Source of the DNA: Copromyces sp. CBS 386.78 | Taxonomy: Eukaryota > Ascomycota > Sordariomycetes > Sordariales > Sordariaceae | Reading direction: 5' to 3' | Assembly: GCA_030685235.1 (NCBI GenBank) | Contig: MU839281.1 | Span: 1 to 48,925, forward strand | Length of the DNA: 48,925 bases | Part shown: piece after piece, positions 13,251 through 25,799 of the stretch | Layout of the letters: each line of letters opens with the position of its first letter | Position numbering within the stretch: position 1 is the first letter of the stretch | Position numbers and translations under genes: made by a program | Notes under the pieces: generated by a model | What the model saw: the letters and a program-made list of their open reading frames with translations, nothing else | The model's database searches: none | What the model was told of the DNA's origin: nothing

Positions 13251-15400
13251 CTCTATTTCAATTCTATTTATAGCAATACTTACCTACCGCTTTAACAAAT
13301 AAATTACTTCCTCTCTACCGCCTTCGATCTAATATTAGAATAATCGAAATACTATTTTCGTACGCTATTCCTTCTTCTTAAACTGCTTATAATAATCGTC
13401 CCTTCCCTATCGTTTACCTTTATTCCTACTTTATTATTATCTTCCAAACTCCTACAATTCTACTAAAATTTATATAAATGTAAAGGCCCCTCCTTTCCTT
13501 CTATATAAGAATTCCTCTCTACCGCTATCTTTCGAACTTTCCCTTCTTCCTTATTTAATTAACTTTTAAAATAATATCCTCTTTTATTAACCGTATTCTC
13601 AACCGTCTTCCCAGCTATATATCCAACCCTTTAAACTTTATAATTCATATTAATTATAATATTATTAAGCGTAATATTAATTTCGTCTATATAATAGATT
13701 CCCTATCCCTTAAATTCGCCTACTCCCCTACGCTCCCCTTTTCCCTAACGCCCAAATTCTAAACCCTTATTTAAATATTAATTTCTAACCCTACCTTTAA
13801 CCTTCCTCTTAACCAGTAAATCCTTTTTATTCTTATATTTACCTCCCCTTCTCCCTACTAATTATATTAACTAATATTATCTGTTATATTCTTTACTTTT
13901 ACTATAATTTAAAATTTATTAATTATATTTATAATACCCTATCCTTTAATATAATTATATTCCGTACGCTCTTCGCGGAATATATTTATTACGTTAATAC
14001 TAAGAATAAATTTCCTCCTATAATTTTCTTTTCGTTTTTTTTTTTTAATATTTTTCAAAACGCTAGTAAATAGAATACTATTTATTTTATTATTAATACG
14101 AAATATATATTAAATACTCTATTAGGTTACTATAATAAGCGTAATACTATTTAAATTGTAATTATTATTTTATTCCGCTCCTAAAATAATATCGGTCCCT
14201 TAATTCGTTATTTCTATAACGCTTATATTAATTTCTTTAAGGATATATATAAGCGTTTAATTACGGACGGCCTCCCGTATAACCCTAATATCCTTTTTCG
14301 CTACCAGAATATAAAAATTAAAGATTATTAATATAAAGGATATTATAAAATATTTTTAACTAATTATTTTACTATTCCCATTTTCGGCTTTAATAGAAGA
14401 AATACTAATATTAATTCCCCGATAATAGTTAATAGCTTTATCGGTCCCCCTCCGGCCAATAAAGATTAGATTTAATAGTACCGCGAAATTACTAAGAATT
14501 AAAAATTAATATTTAATATATTCTACAAATTCTTCGCCTATAAAGAATATTAATTAGTTACCTCAGTACCGCTTTTGTAATTAAGTAACTATTATAGTTA
14601 GCGCAATCTAATTCCTCCTCCTCTTATCTCTCCTATATTCTTTTATTCTAATATTATAATCGAACGTATTTATAAATGCCGTACGAATTTATTGCGCTAC
14701 TCTCCCTCTAATTCGATTATTAAATAGTATTCGTTTAGCCTACTAAGCTATAATATTTATAAAAAGATTCTTTTAATTTAGGTTCCGTCGTTTAAATAAA
14801 TTTAGAATTCTTCTTTCGTTTACGGCCAATTAATTACTATTATTTAATAATCGGCTATCCGTAAATAGTTTAGGACGATATATATAAAGGTTTTTTTACT
14901 TATACTATAAAAATAAATTAGTATTATAATATCCAGAACCTTCCTCCGGAAGAGGAAGGACCGGAGGCTTATAATTTCCGTCTTTATTTAGGTAAGAAGG
15001 GAATTCTTTATTTTAGGTAATAGGTACTATTCGTCGTCGTCTTCCGATTATTAGGCTTTTTTCTTTTTTCGTTTTATATTAACTATATGCCGTTTTATAG
15101 TATTACCGCTAAACTTTAGGTTGAAGTCGGCGATAGTAAATTCGTACCGTCGGCTTAATTTGGTTGCCGCCGCCGCTAATTGGTAGTTATAGCGCGATAC
15201 CTACTCTCTTATCGTTGCCTCTTCCAACTACCCTTTACGGTCCGTGGCGGTTGGTTCTGGTGCTTGCGACGGGGGCGGCGGCGCCCCCGTGAAATCTTTA
15301 TAATAATTATCGATATTATAAATATAATTATAGAATTAAATATAATTCTCGCTTATAAATTTAATAATATTATATTTAGGATAATAATTAAAAGAAAATA
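13250..15400. other. Unassigned RIP-mutated DNA
   Basis: This AT-rich stretch is depleted in CpA and TpG. It probably contains the 5' end of Gypsy-0 and the left end of another element. A plus-strand frame around 14,200-14,480 reads in a protein-like way with few stops apart from TAG/TAA, but I do not recognise it. A GC-rich palindromic patch (GGGGGCGGCGGCGCCCCC) lies near 15,268-15,286. No LTR pair was found here. Confidence 0.5.
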
Positions 15401-16599
15401 ATTAAAAGGTCTAAATAGGCCGGGAAGATACAAAGGATTTAAGAATAATAATTAGCGGAACGATAGCGGGAGGCGGAAATATAATAGAAAAGCGAATTTA
15501 ATTATAGAAGAAATAATCTTTATAGCGGAAGCTAAGAGGAATAGGAGGGTAATTACTATATTAATTACTTTCGGATAAATCGATAAAAATATATTAATCC
15601 TAAGCCAATATATACGATAGGAAGTAGGAAAATAAAAATTAAATAGCGTTAGCGCAAACTTCGAAAAATTTATACTTATATTTAAAAATATTAATTTCGA
15701 AGTAGTCGAAATAATTATAAATTTCTTTAAAGGAGTAGGACCGGTTATTATTATTATTATTATTATTTACTTTTTCGATAGTAAATTAGCAATAAGGGGG
15801 GGATATAATTGGGATAATAATATTAAGGTTTTAGGAAGGGGTAATTTTAAGCGGCGAAAAAAATAGAAGGGTATTAGCAGTTAGCGGCGTAATAATACGG
15901 TTTTACGTCGTAGAGGAGGTATAAGAGCGAGCGCGCGAATTGCGGCAAGTAGTTTAAAAGACGGAACAATTATTACGTATTTATATTTTATTAATACCGG
16001 TTTAATTCCTATAAGGGTCAAAGCTTTAACGTATTAAAATAGTAGAAGTAAGTAAATCGAAGTGATTATAAATAAGGTAAATACGTAGGGAAACTAAATT
16101 AGGGGGAAGAGTAAAAAATAAATTAAAATTTAATTTCTCTATTCTAGAATTAATAGAAATAGTTATTTATAGTATTATTCCTTTAATCTTGTAGTAGTTA
16201 AGGCTAGAGCGGTATTACCGTTATCCGACGCTACAATACGGCGCTAACTAAAATAATTCGTTATCTTCTAATGTCTCGCCCCGAGCCTCTACGAAGCTAG
16301 CCAATTGACAGGTCCTTAGCGACCTAACACTACACATATATAAAATGATCCGTATTATAAAATTAAGAGCTTTACGTTTTATAAACCTTATATATATATA
16401 GGTAGCCGCCGCGTTTTAACTAGCGTAAATTGCCCTTAATATTATTATTTTTATAAACCTAATTATAAATTCAACTCTAATAATATTAAAGTATTTAATA
16501 CAACCGCATTTAATTTTATTTATAAAAAAGAATAATTATAATTATATATTATAAACTACGCCGAAATTAAGAAATTAGCGGTTATAACGGATTTTTAAA

Positions 16600-19500
16600 A
16601 TTTAAATTTGATTGAAGAAATAGTTAATAATATTATAGAAGGCGATAAAAGGAAGTATAAAAAATTTTTACCCCCCGTATTCTATAATTTTATTAACGAA
16701 ATAATTGGTATTTATATTTTAGAAAATATCTACAAGGCTATAATCCTAATTAAAGTAATTAACTTTATTAGAAACCTTAAAATTAATATGCCCATATATA
16801 AAGAAATTATTTGATAAATATATTTAACTAAAGTTAATAAGGAGGATATAAAGAAGTTTCTTAATAAAGTAAACTAGCCATTAAAAATTAAAGAGGAGAT
16901 TATTAAAATTTTAAATTATTTTAAAGGATAGAAATATATTAGCGAAGTTACCGCTTTTTAACCCTTATTAATAAAAGAAATCCTTCCCTATCGTTCGTAT
17001 AATTATAAAATCGAATTATAATTAGGAGAATAACCTCTTAGCGTACAATTACGATGCGTATTACCTATAAAAGCGGTCGTTATTAAAAAGTAGATCGATA
17101 ATAATTTAAAGAAGAAATTTATCTAGCCGTTATAATTAATAGCCGCTTCCCCCTTTTTACTAATTAAAAAACCTAGAGGCGGAATTTATATTTATATAGA
17201 CTACTATAGTATTAATAATATTATATTAAAAATATATTATTTGTTGCCGCTAATTAAAGAGATTTTTAACACGATTTATAAAATAAGATTTTTATAAAGT
17301 TCAATATTATTATTATATTTAATAAGATCCGTATTAAGAAGGGGTATAAATTATTTACCGCTTTTATTACCCACTTTAACTTTTACGAATTTATTATATA
17401 TCCTTTCGGTTTATAAGGCGCGCTAGGAACTTTTTAAAATTATATTAATAACGTCCTATACGATATTTTCGATATTTACGCTACCGCTTATTTCGATAAC
17501 GTTTTAATTTATTCCGATAATGAAGAAGAGTATAAAGAATACGTTAAAGAGGTTTTATAAAGGATAATTAAAGTAGGACTCTAAATCGATATTAATAAAT
17601 ATAAATTCTATATATAGTGAACTAAATATTTAAATCTTATTATTACCCTAAGTAGTTTTAAAATAAATTTAGAAAAGGTTTTTATAATTACGATATAGGA
17701 AGCTTTAAATTCTAAGAAATTGCTTTAACGCTTCCTAAGCTTCGCCAATTTCTACCGTCGTTTTATTAAATATTTTTCTATTATTGCCAGCTCGTTATAT
17801 AAATTAATTAAGAAAACGGTAGGATAAGAATAGGAGGAATAGTATTAAAGATCTTTCAAAGCTTTAAAAAAGGTTTTTACGAATAGACCCGTATTTCGGA
17901 TTTATAATTAATTAAAATAGACCGTTATAAAAATAGATATTTCTAATTAAATATATAGAAATATATTATTATAATATAATAATAATAGTATCTTTCGCCT
18001 TATTATTTATTTTAACTAACGGTATTTTTTAGCCGAATATAATTACAATATTTATAATAAGGAATTATTCGCTATTATTAAGGCCTTAGAAGAGTAGCGC
18101 CCCGAGTTCGAAGGGGTATAATAATTAATTGAAGTCTTTATAAACTATAAGACTTTAAAGACTTTTATGTCTAATAAATAATTAATTCCCCGCTATATAC
18201 GGTAATTTTAATTCTTATCCCGGTTTAATTTTATAATTAAATACCGACCGGGTTGGTTATAAGTATACCCTAATACTTTAAATAAGAAATCGGAAGATTT
18301 ACCTAAAAACGAAGTTAATAAATAGCTATTAATTAGAAATAAGATTTTATTCGATTATAATATTTTCGTAAACGGAGCTTTCGTTTTAAAGAGTAGAAAG
18401 GAAATTATTAATATTAAAACCGAATATATTTACAATTTAGAGGTAATAAATAATAAGTTTACTAACGATTTAATTATAGAAAATTATAAAAAATCGGTAT
18501 TCTTATAAAACCTACTCGCCTACTTATTGGACTTTAGCTACTATATTTAATTTAAAGAGGTAAAAAATTAATTAAAGAAGGTATCTTTTACTAAATACAA
18601 AGTAATATAAGGATGAACCTATTTTTGAAGCGCCATTATTATCGACCCTAATAATACCGAACTTTAATTCTAACTCTTCCGTTACGTATACAACTTACTA
18701 TTTATTAATTACCTAAATTGTAAAAAGACTTACTTATTACTCTTTTAGTCTTTCTTTTAGTTAAAGATATTTAATACTATTAAAGCCTATTATAAGGCCT
18801 ACCTATTATATACCAAATCTAAATTATTACAATACTCCTTATATAGGTTTTTAAAGCCGTTAATAGTGCTTTTCGTACTATAGAAAGATATTTCTATAGA
18901 TTATATTACCCTTTTAATTTCTTATATACGCCGGGGTTAAGAATTTAAATATATAATTATTATCGTTAATTATTTAATGAAAATATAATATTTTATTCCT
19001 ATTATCGGCTTTACGGCCGAAAAATTAGTAAACCGGTTTATTAAAAGAATTTATAGTATTTACGGCTTTCCGGACTTTATTATATTAGATCGAAATTCTT
19101 AATTTATTTTACAACTTTAGAAAATTCTATTTTCTTACTTAGAAGTAATTTTTAAATCTTTTTCCGTATTTTATTTAATTATTAATAGTTAAACGGAGAG
19201 TATTAATATAGAAATAAAGAAATACTTTCGTTTCTATATTAATTAAGCGTAAAATAATTAGGTAAATTAATTATTAATCGTAGAATTTACTAATAATAAT
19301 TTAATATTTAAAATAATAGGAATATCCCTTTTTTTTATTAACTATAATTTCTACCCTTATATAAGCGTTAAACTAATAAAACTATACTTATTAAATTTAT
19401 TAGTTTAATAGTAAGCAGAATATTTTAAAATTAATAAAATTATTAATCGCTTTAAAAAAGTATTAAAATACGTTACGGATTAAACTAAGTAAGCCTAATA

Positions 19501-20160
19501 ATGGTACGAGGCTAACGCTAATATTCGAAGGACGAATACCCCGAAATATAAAATAGGAAATAAAGTCTTATTTAATATAGAAAATTTCGATACCGGCCGA
19601 CTATACGTAAAGTTTACCCCCTTTTATAAAAGCCCGTTCGAAATCGTTAAAATAAATAATTATAAAATTATATTTAAATTGCCGGTTAATATAAAATATA
19701 GCCCCACCTTTTACATTAGTAAAATTAAATTGTAAGTTAAGGTAAGTATCCTAGGATAGTTGGAAGTATAAGAAAGGAATATTCGTACAAACTAAAATCG
19801 TAATATAAGGAAGATTAATAACGAAGAAGATTTAATAGAATAGGATTTCGTTAAGATTAATAATTGTTGTAAAATAGTTAACGGTCGTTAGGAATATTTT
19901 ATTGTTTAGGTACTACTTTATTAACCTTTATAGTAGCCGCGCGCTAATGTAGCCATATCCCCTAATATAATATAGTAATTTTACGAAGTATACCCGGAGG
20001 TTCTAATACCTTTAGACTAGTTGGCGGCGGAATGGAAGCGAAGGAAGGCGTTAGAAGAGATAGAGGAGCCGGCTATAAAAGCGGAGGTTCCGTGAGTAAA
20101 GTACGAAAGGAGGTCGCCGCGATTAGCGGCTATAGAAGTTTTTTACGGTTGGACTAAACG
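16600..20160 (+). pseudogene. Gypsy-2 pol remnant
   Basis: The plus strand reads IKKPRGGIYIYIDYYSINN at about 17,163-17,220 (family: KPGGGLRFCVDYRGLN). The catalytic box survives as YFDNVLIYSDN at about 17,487-17,520, with one Asp now Asn. RNase H (YNKELFAIIKALEEQRPEFEG) lies near 18,050-18,115 and the integrase C-terminal core near 19,190-19,740. The frame continues as a basic tail (KRRKALEEIEEPAIKAE) to about 20,160. An open segment at 16,608-16,814 lies upstream of the reverse transcriptase. Numerous TAG/TAA codons replace Gln or Trp. I am confident of the family but not of exact limits. Confidence 0.8.
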
Positions 20161-20228
20161 TTTAATAGGGTTATCTATTATTTTATATAATTTTAGTTAG
20201 TTATATAGCTTTTTTTAGTCCGAGGAAG

Positions 20229-20462
20229 TATTATAGGGTTAGCTTATATTATATATGTTAGTAATAGTAGCTCTCTAAAACTACTATTACTATCTCGGTT
20301 AATTGGCTATAACTTCCCGTTATAGATCTATTGGGGTTTATAGCTCGAGTCCTATAAAAGCCTATCTCTCGAGTGTACCTCTGTACTTCTCTTTCTTTCC
20401 TCTCCTCGTATAATTACGCATATCTATATTTATACTCAACCTCTCGCCCTCTACCCGTGATA
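20229..20462 (+). repeat. Probable 3' LTR of Gypsy-2
   Basis: This 234-bp block starts TATTATAGGG (TGTTATAGGG before RIP), right after a purine run GAGGAAG, and ends CCCGTGATA. Both ends resemble the Gypsy-1 LTR ends. It contains a TATA-like CTATAAAAGCC (about 20,351) followed by a CT-rich stretch. Copia coding sequence begins at the next base. I found no partner 5' LTR, so this rests on terminal motifs and the junction only. Confidence 0.6.
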
Positions 20463-20812
20463 AATATCGTTCTATTAGTAGATCCGTCCTTAACTATTAT
20501 ATACCTTAAAATTTATAGTTATAAAGCCTTCGCTCTCTCTATAAAAGTAATAAAGGAGTAGAACAAAATTATAAAATTTAAAGATTGTATATAAATTAAA
20601 TATTTAGTAGGGTATTAATTAATTAATATTTACCGGATCTAGAATTTATATACGAATACTATTATTATTATACGAAATATCGTATTTAACGAAGACGAGG
20701 TATTCTCTGGTAATGTTAAAGAAATTTATAATACCCTTAATATTTCCCTTAAAAAATTAGTTATATAATTAAGAAATTTTTATTAAATAAATACCGCGTA
20801 AGTAGATCTCCT

Positions 20813-20820
20813 TTAATTTA
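20813..20820. repeat. 8-bp target duplication of the 435-bp TIR element (left)
   Basis: TTAATTTA abuts the left inverted repeat and recurs right after the right one at 21,256-21,263. Confidence 0.8.
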
Positions 20821-21255
20821 GAGAAACTCTACTCGCACGTTGATAAAACTCTATTCGCACGTGGATCCACTTTTCCTTTTTAATTATAGCTTAGTCAAAC
20901 ATTCGTGTATGAAAATAAAAGTAGTACCAAATTACTCGCTGATTTTCAACGGATTTTTCATAGTAGGTGCCTTCCTTATAGCCTTAAGCGTTATCTAAAT
21001 CCTACTTTCTCAGACTTTTAGACTTTTAATTTTCCTAATTATTTATATATAATAGCTTCTTTCTCTATAGTTTTCTTAGCCTACAAGTTACATACGTTCT
21101 TTAAAAGGGTAATATTAGGTAGAGAAAAAATAAGGAAAAATGTTATATACTTTTTACCTCCTTATTATCTTCTTTAGTACTCTAAAAAAGACGTTGAAAT
21201 GACCTTTTCTTCAACGTGCGAATAGAGTTTTATCAACGTGCGAGTAGAGTTGCTC
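20821..21255. mobile_element. 435-bp non-autonomous DNA transposon with 45-bp inverted ends
   Basis: The ends are 45-bp inverted repeats (20,821-20,865 and 21,211-21,255) with two mismatches. Each end holds two copies of ACTCTAYTCGCACGT separated by TTGATAAA-type spacer, which may be transposase binding sites. An exact 8-bp duplication (TTAATTTA) flanks the element, which points to hAT, P or Mutator-type transposition; I cannot choose between them. No coding sequence is present. The interior still contains TG and CA, so it is less RIP-mutated than the surrounding Copia DNA. Confidence 0.82.
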
Positions 21256-21263
21256 TTAATTTA
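21256..21263. repeat. 8-bp target duplication of the 435-bp TIR element (right)
   Basis: TTAATTTA matches 20,813-20,820. Removing the element and one duplicate lets the Copia frame read through the site. Confidence 0.8.
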
Positions 21264-23339
21264 ATATTATTAAGGAAGGAATTTCTAGTTCTGTTGCTTA
21301 AGGTTTTTTAAACGAATTGAATATATTAGGGGAAGAGGGGAATTTAGGATATAAAATCCGTAAGCGGGTTTAGAGAATTCGTAAGGGTTTTTAGAGGAAC
21401 CCCTATTAATATTGCTAGTATAAAAGTCGTCGGATTTTTAGGATACGGTTTTAAATTTAAAAGATAAGGAAGAAGGGTATTTATTAACCCCTCCTAAGAG
21501 CTTAGCCGTATTCTTAGTAACTGACTTCTCTTAATCCAATAAAGATTTATAGTTAATTATAGATTAATACCTTATATAGGCTGTATCCTTTATATCCGTA
21601 CGAAGGAGTAGACTAATAAATATTTAAGAAAATAAAATCGTAGACCAAACTTTCCTAAAAAAAATGAGAGAGAGGGGGATTGAAATCGACTCCGGCTATA
21701 ACCCTAAATTAAAAATAACGAGGGAATCTATATATTGCTATAAAGTAAAAAGTATATTAAAAACCCTCTATCGGTCTAACTTTCTACCCCTTCCTAATAA
21801 TTATAGATAATTCAATTCTTATTCCTTTAGAAAATTCTTTAAAGATACGGAAAAAGAATACTTAAATAAATATAGGGATTTTAAATCTAAAAAGTAGGTT
21901 AACGTTGAAGAACTTAAAAATAACGAAATATTCGGTTTGATATAGGTATATATTTACAAATTTAATTAAGACGGCCGTTTCTTCAAATATAAAATATGTT
22001 TAATTATATATAGAAATTAATAGTTTAAAAATAGCGTACAAAAAATATATATAGCAATTTTAATAATTAGATCGTTCTATATCCTAATAGTAATAGCGGC
22101 CTACTTTAACTTTAATTTAATTTAGTATAATGTAAAGAACGTATTTGTAAATATACTATTTAATAAATTAATATATATAAAACCTCCCCTTAATTATATA
22201 AAGAAAGGCTAGGTATTCCAGTTATTGTAAACGTTATATAATTTATAAAAATCTCCTCTCCTTTAATAGTAAGAATTTATTAGAACCTTAGTTGCTATAG
22301 GTATAAATTTATTCCCTATAGAATTTAATATTTTCGTTAAGAATAATATTTTCTTATTCTTTTATATTAATAATATTATTATTATTTATAAGTATAAGGA
22401 TTAGGAGATTGCTATTGCTAAGGGGGTAGTAATTAATATAGAAAAAAAGTATTAATTAACCGGCGGAAATTTATTAAAATAGTTCCTAAGTATTAAAATT
22501 ATTCGAAACCGCGAAAAAAGGTTAATTTAATTCTCTCAACGGGAATATATCTAAAAGATCGCTAATAAAATAAAATAAATTAAGAAATTATATATAATCC
22601 TAATAGCTAAAGAGGAGTTGCTCCCCTATTAAAATAATGTTATACTATATAAAATCGTCGCGTACTAAGTAAAGATCGGCTCTATCCTTTATATTACCGT
22701 TACGTTGCGATTAAACGTTGCTTTTCCGATTTCTAAATTCATTCGGTTTAATTCTAACCTTAATCCTACTTATTACGCAATAATAAATTAGGTGATCTTC
22801 TATTTTTTTATAATTTAAAATTTCGCCCTTTAATTAAGTAATAAAAACTATTAAGACTTCTACGTTATAACTAACTCCTTATTTATAAATAATTCCTTTA
22901 ATTGTAAGAGTTTATAAATGTTTGTAATATGATTATTAAGCGGTATTATCGATTAGCGTACTAATAAATAAAATATTATTATAACTTCGTTAATAGAGTT
23001 TGAATTATTATTTTTAAGCTAGGGTACTAAGGAGGCGATCTACGCCCGCCGCTTATTTAATAAGTTTACGTTAAATTTCTTAAATTAGGAGAGGACCCCT
23101 ATAGGGTACAATAATAAATAAATAATCCGTTTTATTGTAAAGGAAGGAATATAGCTCGTTACAAAGCTTAAATATATAAATATATATAAATATTAGTTAA
23201 GGTAGGTATAAAAGAGGAAATTAGTTAATGTAGTATATATACCGATTAAAGAGTAAATTGTTAACGGGCTTACAAAGAGCCTCCCTCCCGCAATTTATTT
23301 AACTTCGCTAGAATAGTTAAGATTCGTAGAGTTATAATG

Positions 23340-23690
23340 GCTACTGATTTAACTACGGGAATCTAATAACGGAAATATTGTTATAGGGCGCCTTAAAGGT
23401 GTAGAAAATTCTGGTAAGGAGGATACGGGCAACGAAATAGCGAGTATATTTATTGATAATTCTTACGAATAATAATTTGAAAGCTACCGTAATAAAGAAT
23501 AATTAGGGATTATATTTAGGAATAGTATTATTTCTAGCTAATTTTAGAAGGATTTTAAGGTATTTCTAGGTAGATCTAGTACGGTTTGTACGCTAGATTT
23601 AAGGGGGTATATTAAACGGCAAGGGATATGTATGTATATAGTTACGGGATTAAAGAGTAGATTAATTGCGGGATTTATACTAGATGCCAG
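23340..23690. other. RIP-mutated DNA at the retrotransposon block edge
   Basis: AT-rich sequence without a recognisable frame follows the Copia RNase H. It could be the Copia 3' non-coding region or LTR. Base composition shifts abruptly to normal at about 23,690, near GGTGCGGATCAGCACAAC. Confidence 0.5.
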
Positions 23691-25548
23691 ATATCGAACT
23701 AGGTGCGGATCAGCACAACAGAACACACACAATACAGCCACATTGAACCCCCTACTTTCAGACCCATATTATCACATTTCTAGCCCAGACGAGTAACCCG
23801 TATGTTGCAAGCATACGGTTACGATACAAGTCAACGACCGGAGAGGTTGCTCCTATGTAGCACATGAATCCACTTGGATAGTTAGTCCGTAGACGTGCTG
23901 GATTCTTGCGGTTTGAACATTGTGGGAAAATATTGTCAATCGGGTGCTCGCAGTTAATTCCCCATGCGTTGACTTTGCTTGACAGCTATGGCGTGCAGCT
24001 TCAATATGCGTGTGTCCGCCATAACATACTGTATGCGGCTTTGCCGAAGCAGCATCAAATCTTGGTATCTGGATGCCCAAAAGATCCTCGCATGCAGGAG
24101 TTGAAAACATTTCTCTTCCACATCGATGAGTTGCCGGGAATGGCTCACGGAGGTTTCATGTATATGTAGACGAGTTATCAAGCCGTGGTCAAGGTCGGCA
24201 ACGCGGTTGGTATTTGCCACCATGAGCTGGTAGTCTTCCTATATCGACGGCTGATGAGCTCGGTGATAGTATCACATGCCTTAGCGTCATGATAAACGAT
24301 GCTCTCAGCCGCTCGAGATCAGAAGACACCAACCAGTTTACTGCTCAATCATGTTTTGGATTTCTCTGGGTCGTTTCTTGAAAGACTGAGTTGGCCGCGC
24401 GTGTAAATGTGACACTTTGGGCTGTCTTCACTCTACGCGAAAGGTGATGAAACTCATCGGAGAGCTTGAGGTCGGCTGGAGAGAGGTGAGGGGTAAGATA
24501 GAGAGGAGGAGCCAAAAGATAGGTTATGCTGTGTAACACATAGGCTTCTGGAAGGCAAGCATCAAGCCGCCACCACTTGTGTCGCTTGTATGTCGTGTAA
24601 TGAAGGGATAGTGTGTCCGGAATAGTGCATTGGTGCTCGTCCATGATACGATTTGACAACCCCATAACCACCCTCACACAATTGTACTGTGTGCGTGGGT
24701 GGTGTTCTGGTGCGTAATCCCGTCGTGTAGTGTATGTGGTGAGATCCCAGCCCATCATGGGAACCAAACTTAAAATGGAGGTAACGGCCCAATATGGACC
24801 AATCAGAACTCGCATCTGAGCGGAGACCAGGCGCGAGCCCCACTAATCATCAGCGGGGAAGGAGGTCGTTATCCAGGTACGGTGTCAATTGACTTCAGTT
24901 TCCAATCTTCAACTTCGTTCTCTTCCTTGGATTGAAACATGCCTGACCTTTCCTCCTCCCACAATCTCCACAACATGCGACTGAAACATTCCAAATCCCC
25001 CCATTGGACCCGGCTCTTCACGAATGGGGTGTATGAGAGACCATTTCCATGGCCATTCCCGTCCCGTTACGGCCCGCATGGACGCAGCGCATGTTGACAA
25101 GGTGTTGACATTTTCTACTTGTCGTATTGTCTCCCCGGCCCGTCTCCCTCACATACTCAATCACGTCCATCATGCATCAGCACTACAATCTTTCAGCATT
25201 GGGATGGTTGGCGAGGGGACGCTTGAGGATTGTGGTTGGTTTTGGGCCGCCACCACTCAGCATCGTCTACCGATGTATCGCGCCATGCATCACTTTCAAA
25301 AAGCAGCCCATCAAGGTGCCACGATGGGGGTTGCGATGTGACGCTTTCATGCCACGGTTCCATTGCTATATCCAAGCACCTCAGCCGGTGATGATGGTGC
25401 TCTCTATTTTTGTTTCTCCTTGCTTGATCTCTCATGCCAAGGCATCATCCTCCATCAACTCACCGCCAACGACTGTCCAGACACCGGCCGTATTCCTGCC
25501 CGGCTTCGTTGGCTATTACCAAAAATGTCTTCCTTTGTCTTCTTTCCT
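23690..25548. other. Island of normal composition without a convincing gene
   Basis: This 1.9-kb stretch is not RIP-mutated, so it is probably single-copy. Open frames of 80 to 170 codons exist on both strands, but they overlap each other, lack recognisable domains, and none has a credible leader plus introns. I see no tRNA or other structured RNA. It may be an intergenic remnant, part of a gene destroyed by the neighbouring insertions, or a non-coding transcript. Confidence 0.5.
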
Positions 25549-25608
25549 CTGTGCCTTGCATTCACGGTGTCAGTCCCCACTTTTGCATCTGACCGCCAGA
25601 TATACACA
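25549..25608 (+). repeat. Left 60-bp terminal inverted repeat, Tc1-like copy 1
   Basis: It reads from CTGTGCC to CAGATATACACA and is the reverse complement of 30,149-30,208 with a single mismatch. The same repeat begins copy 2 at 44,945. Confidence 0.9.
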
Positions 25609-25799
25609 TATACATCAACATCGACTTTCTAGATTGTAAAGATTGATAACTCCGTCGTTTTATACTCGATTTGCACCCAAATTTTATTATTTCGACCGGA
25701 TTTTGAAGCTGTATCGACGTAAAATAACTGTGGCTATAACGCATTATACGAACGACTAGCAGCGGTAAACGATATACGTAATACTGGTCGCTGGCGAGT

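Larger units (their letters stand above)
15400..20462 (+). mobile_element. Gypsy-2 LTR retrotransposon, plus strand, RIP-degraded
   Basis: Ordered plus-strand remnants of reverse transcriptase, RNase H, integrase and an integrase C-terminal region identify a Ty3/Gypsy element. The right end is well supported by a probable 3' LTR (20,229-20,462), directly followed by Copia coding sequence. The left end and 5' LTR were not found, so the start given is only where the plus-strand coding trend begins. It appears to have inserted into the Copia element, whose coding sequence resumes at its right edge. Confidence 0.75.
20463..23335 (+). pseudogene. Copia pol remnant (integrase end, reverse transcriptase, RNase H)
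   Basis: At 20,490-20,530 the frame reads YLKIYSYKAFAL, the Copia motif usually written HLRVYGCKAFA. IVFNEDEVFSGN (about 20,682-20,717) is another hallmark. Downstream come SPLLQQ-like and FYINNIII segments; the latter, at about 22,361-22,385, is the YVDD catalytic box with Val-Asp-Asp turned into Ile-Asn-Asn. LTGGNLLKQFLSIKIIRNRE (about 22,458-22,520) and YNNKQIIRF (about 23,108-23,135) continue the reverse transcriptase and RNase H. Stops are nearly all RIP-type. It is dead as a gene but recognisable across its length. Confidence 0.85.
20463..23340 (+). mobile_element. Ty1/Copia retrotransposon remnant, interrupted by a 435-bp element
   Basis: Plus-strand Copia pol sequence runs from the integrase C-terminal part to the end of RNase H. 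Its 5' part is missing at the Gypsy-2 junction. A terminal-inverted-repeat element sits inside it at 20,821-21,255. Deleting that element plus one copy of the 8-bp duplication rejoins the Copia reading frame. No Copia LTR was delimited; the mutated DNA continues to about 23,690 and may hold its 3' LTR. Confidence 0.8.

Noticed and set aside
23680..23725. tRNA-like or primer-binding-site-like sequence at the edge of the mutated block
   Set aside because: The stretch GATATCGAACTAGGTGCGGATC cannot be folded into a cloverleaf with its flanks, and no LTR end could be placed beside it.
24345..24815. 156-codon minus-strand frame in the 24-kb island
   Set aside because: It overlaps other open frames, has no recognisable domain, no leader and no intron signals, and odd composition. 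Chance is more likely.
25127..25639. 170-codon plus-strand frame
   Set aside because: It runs into the left terminal repeat of the Tc1-like element, and the region is open in several frames. It is not a credible gene.
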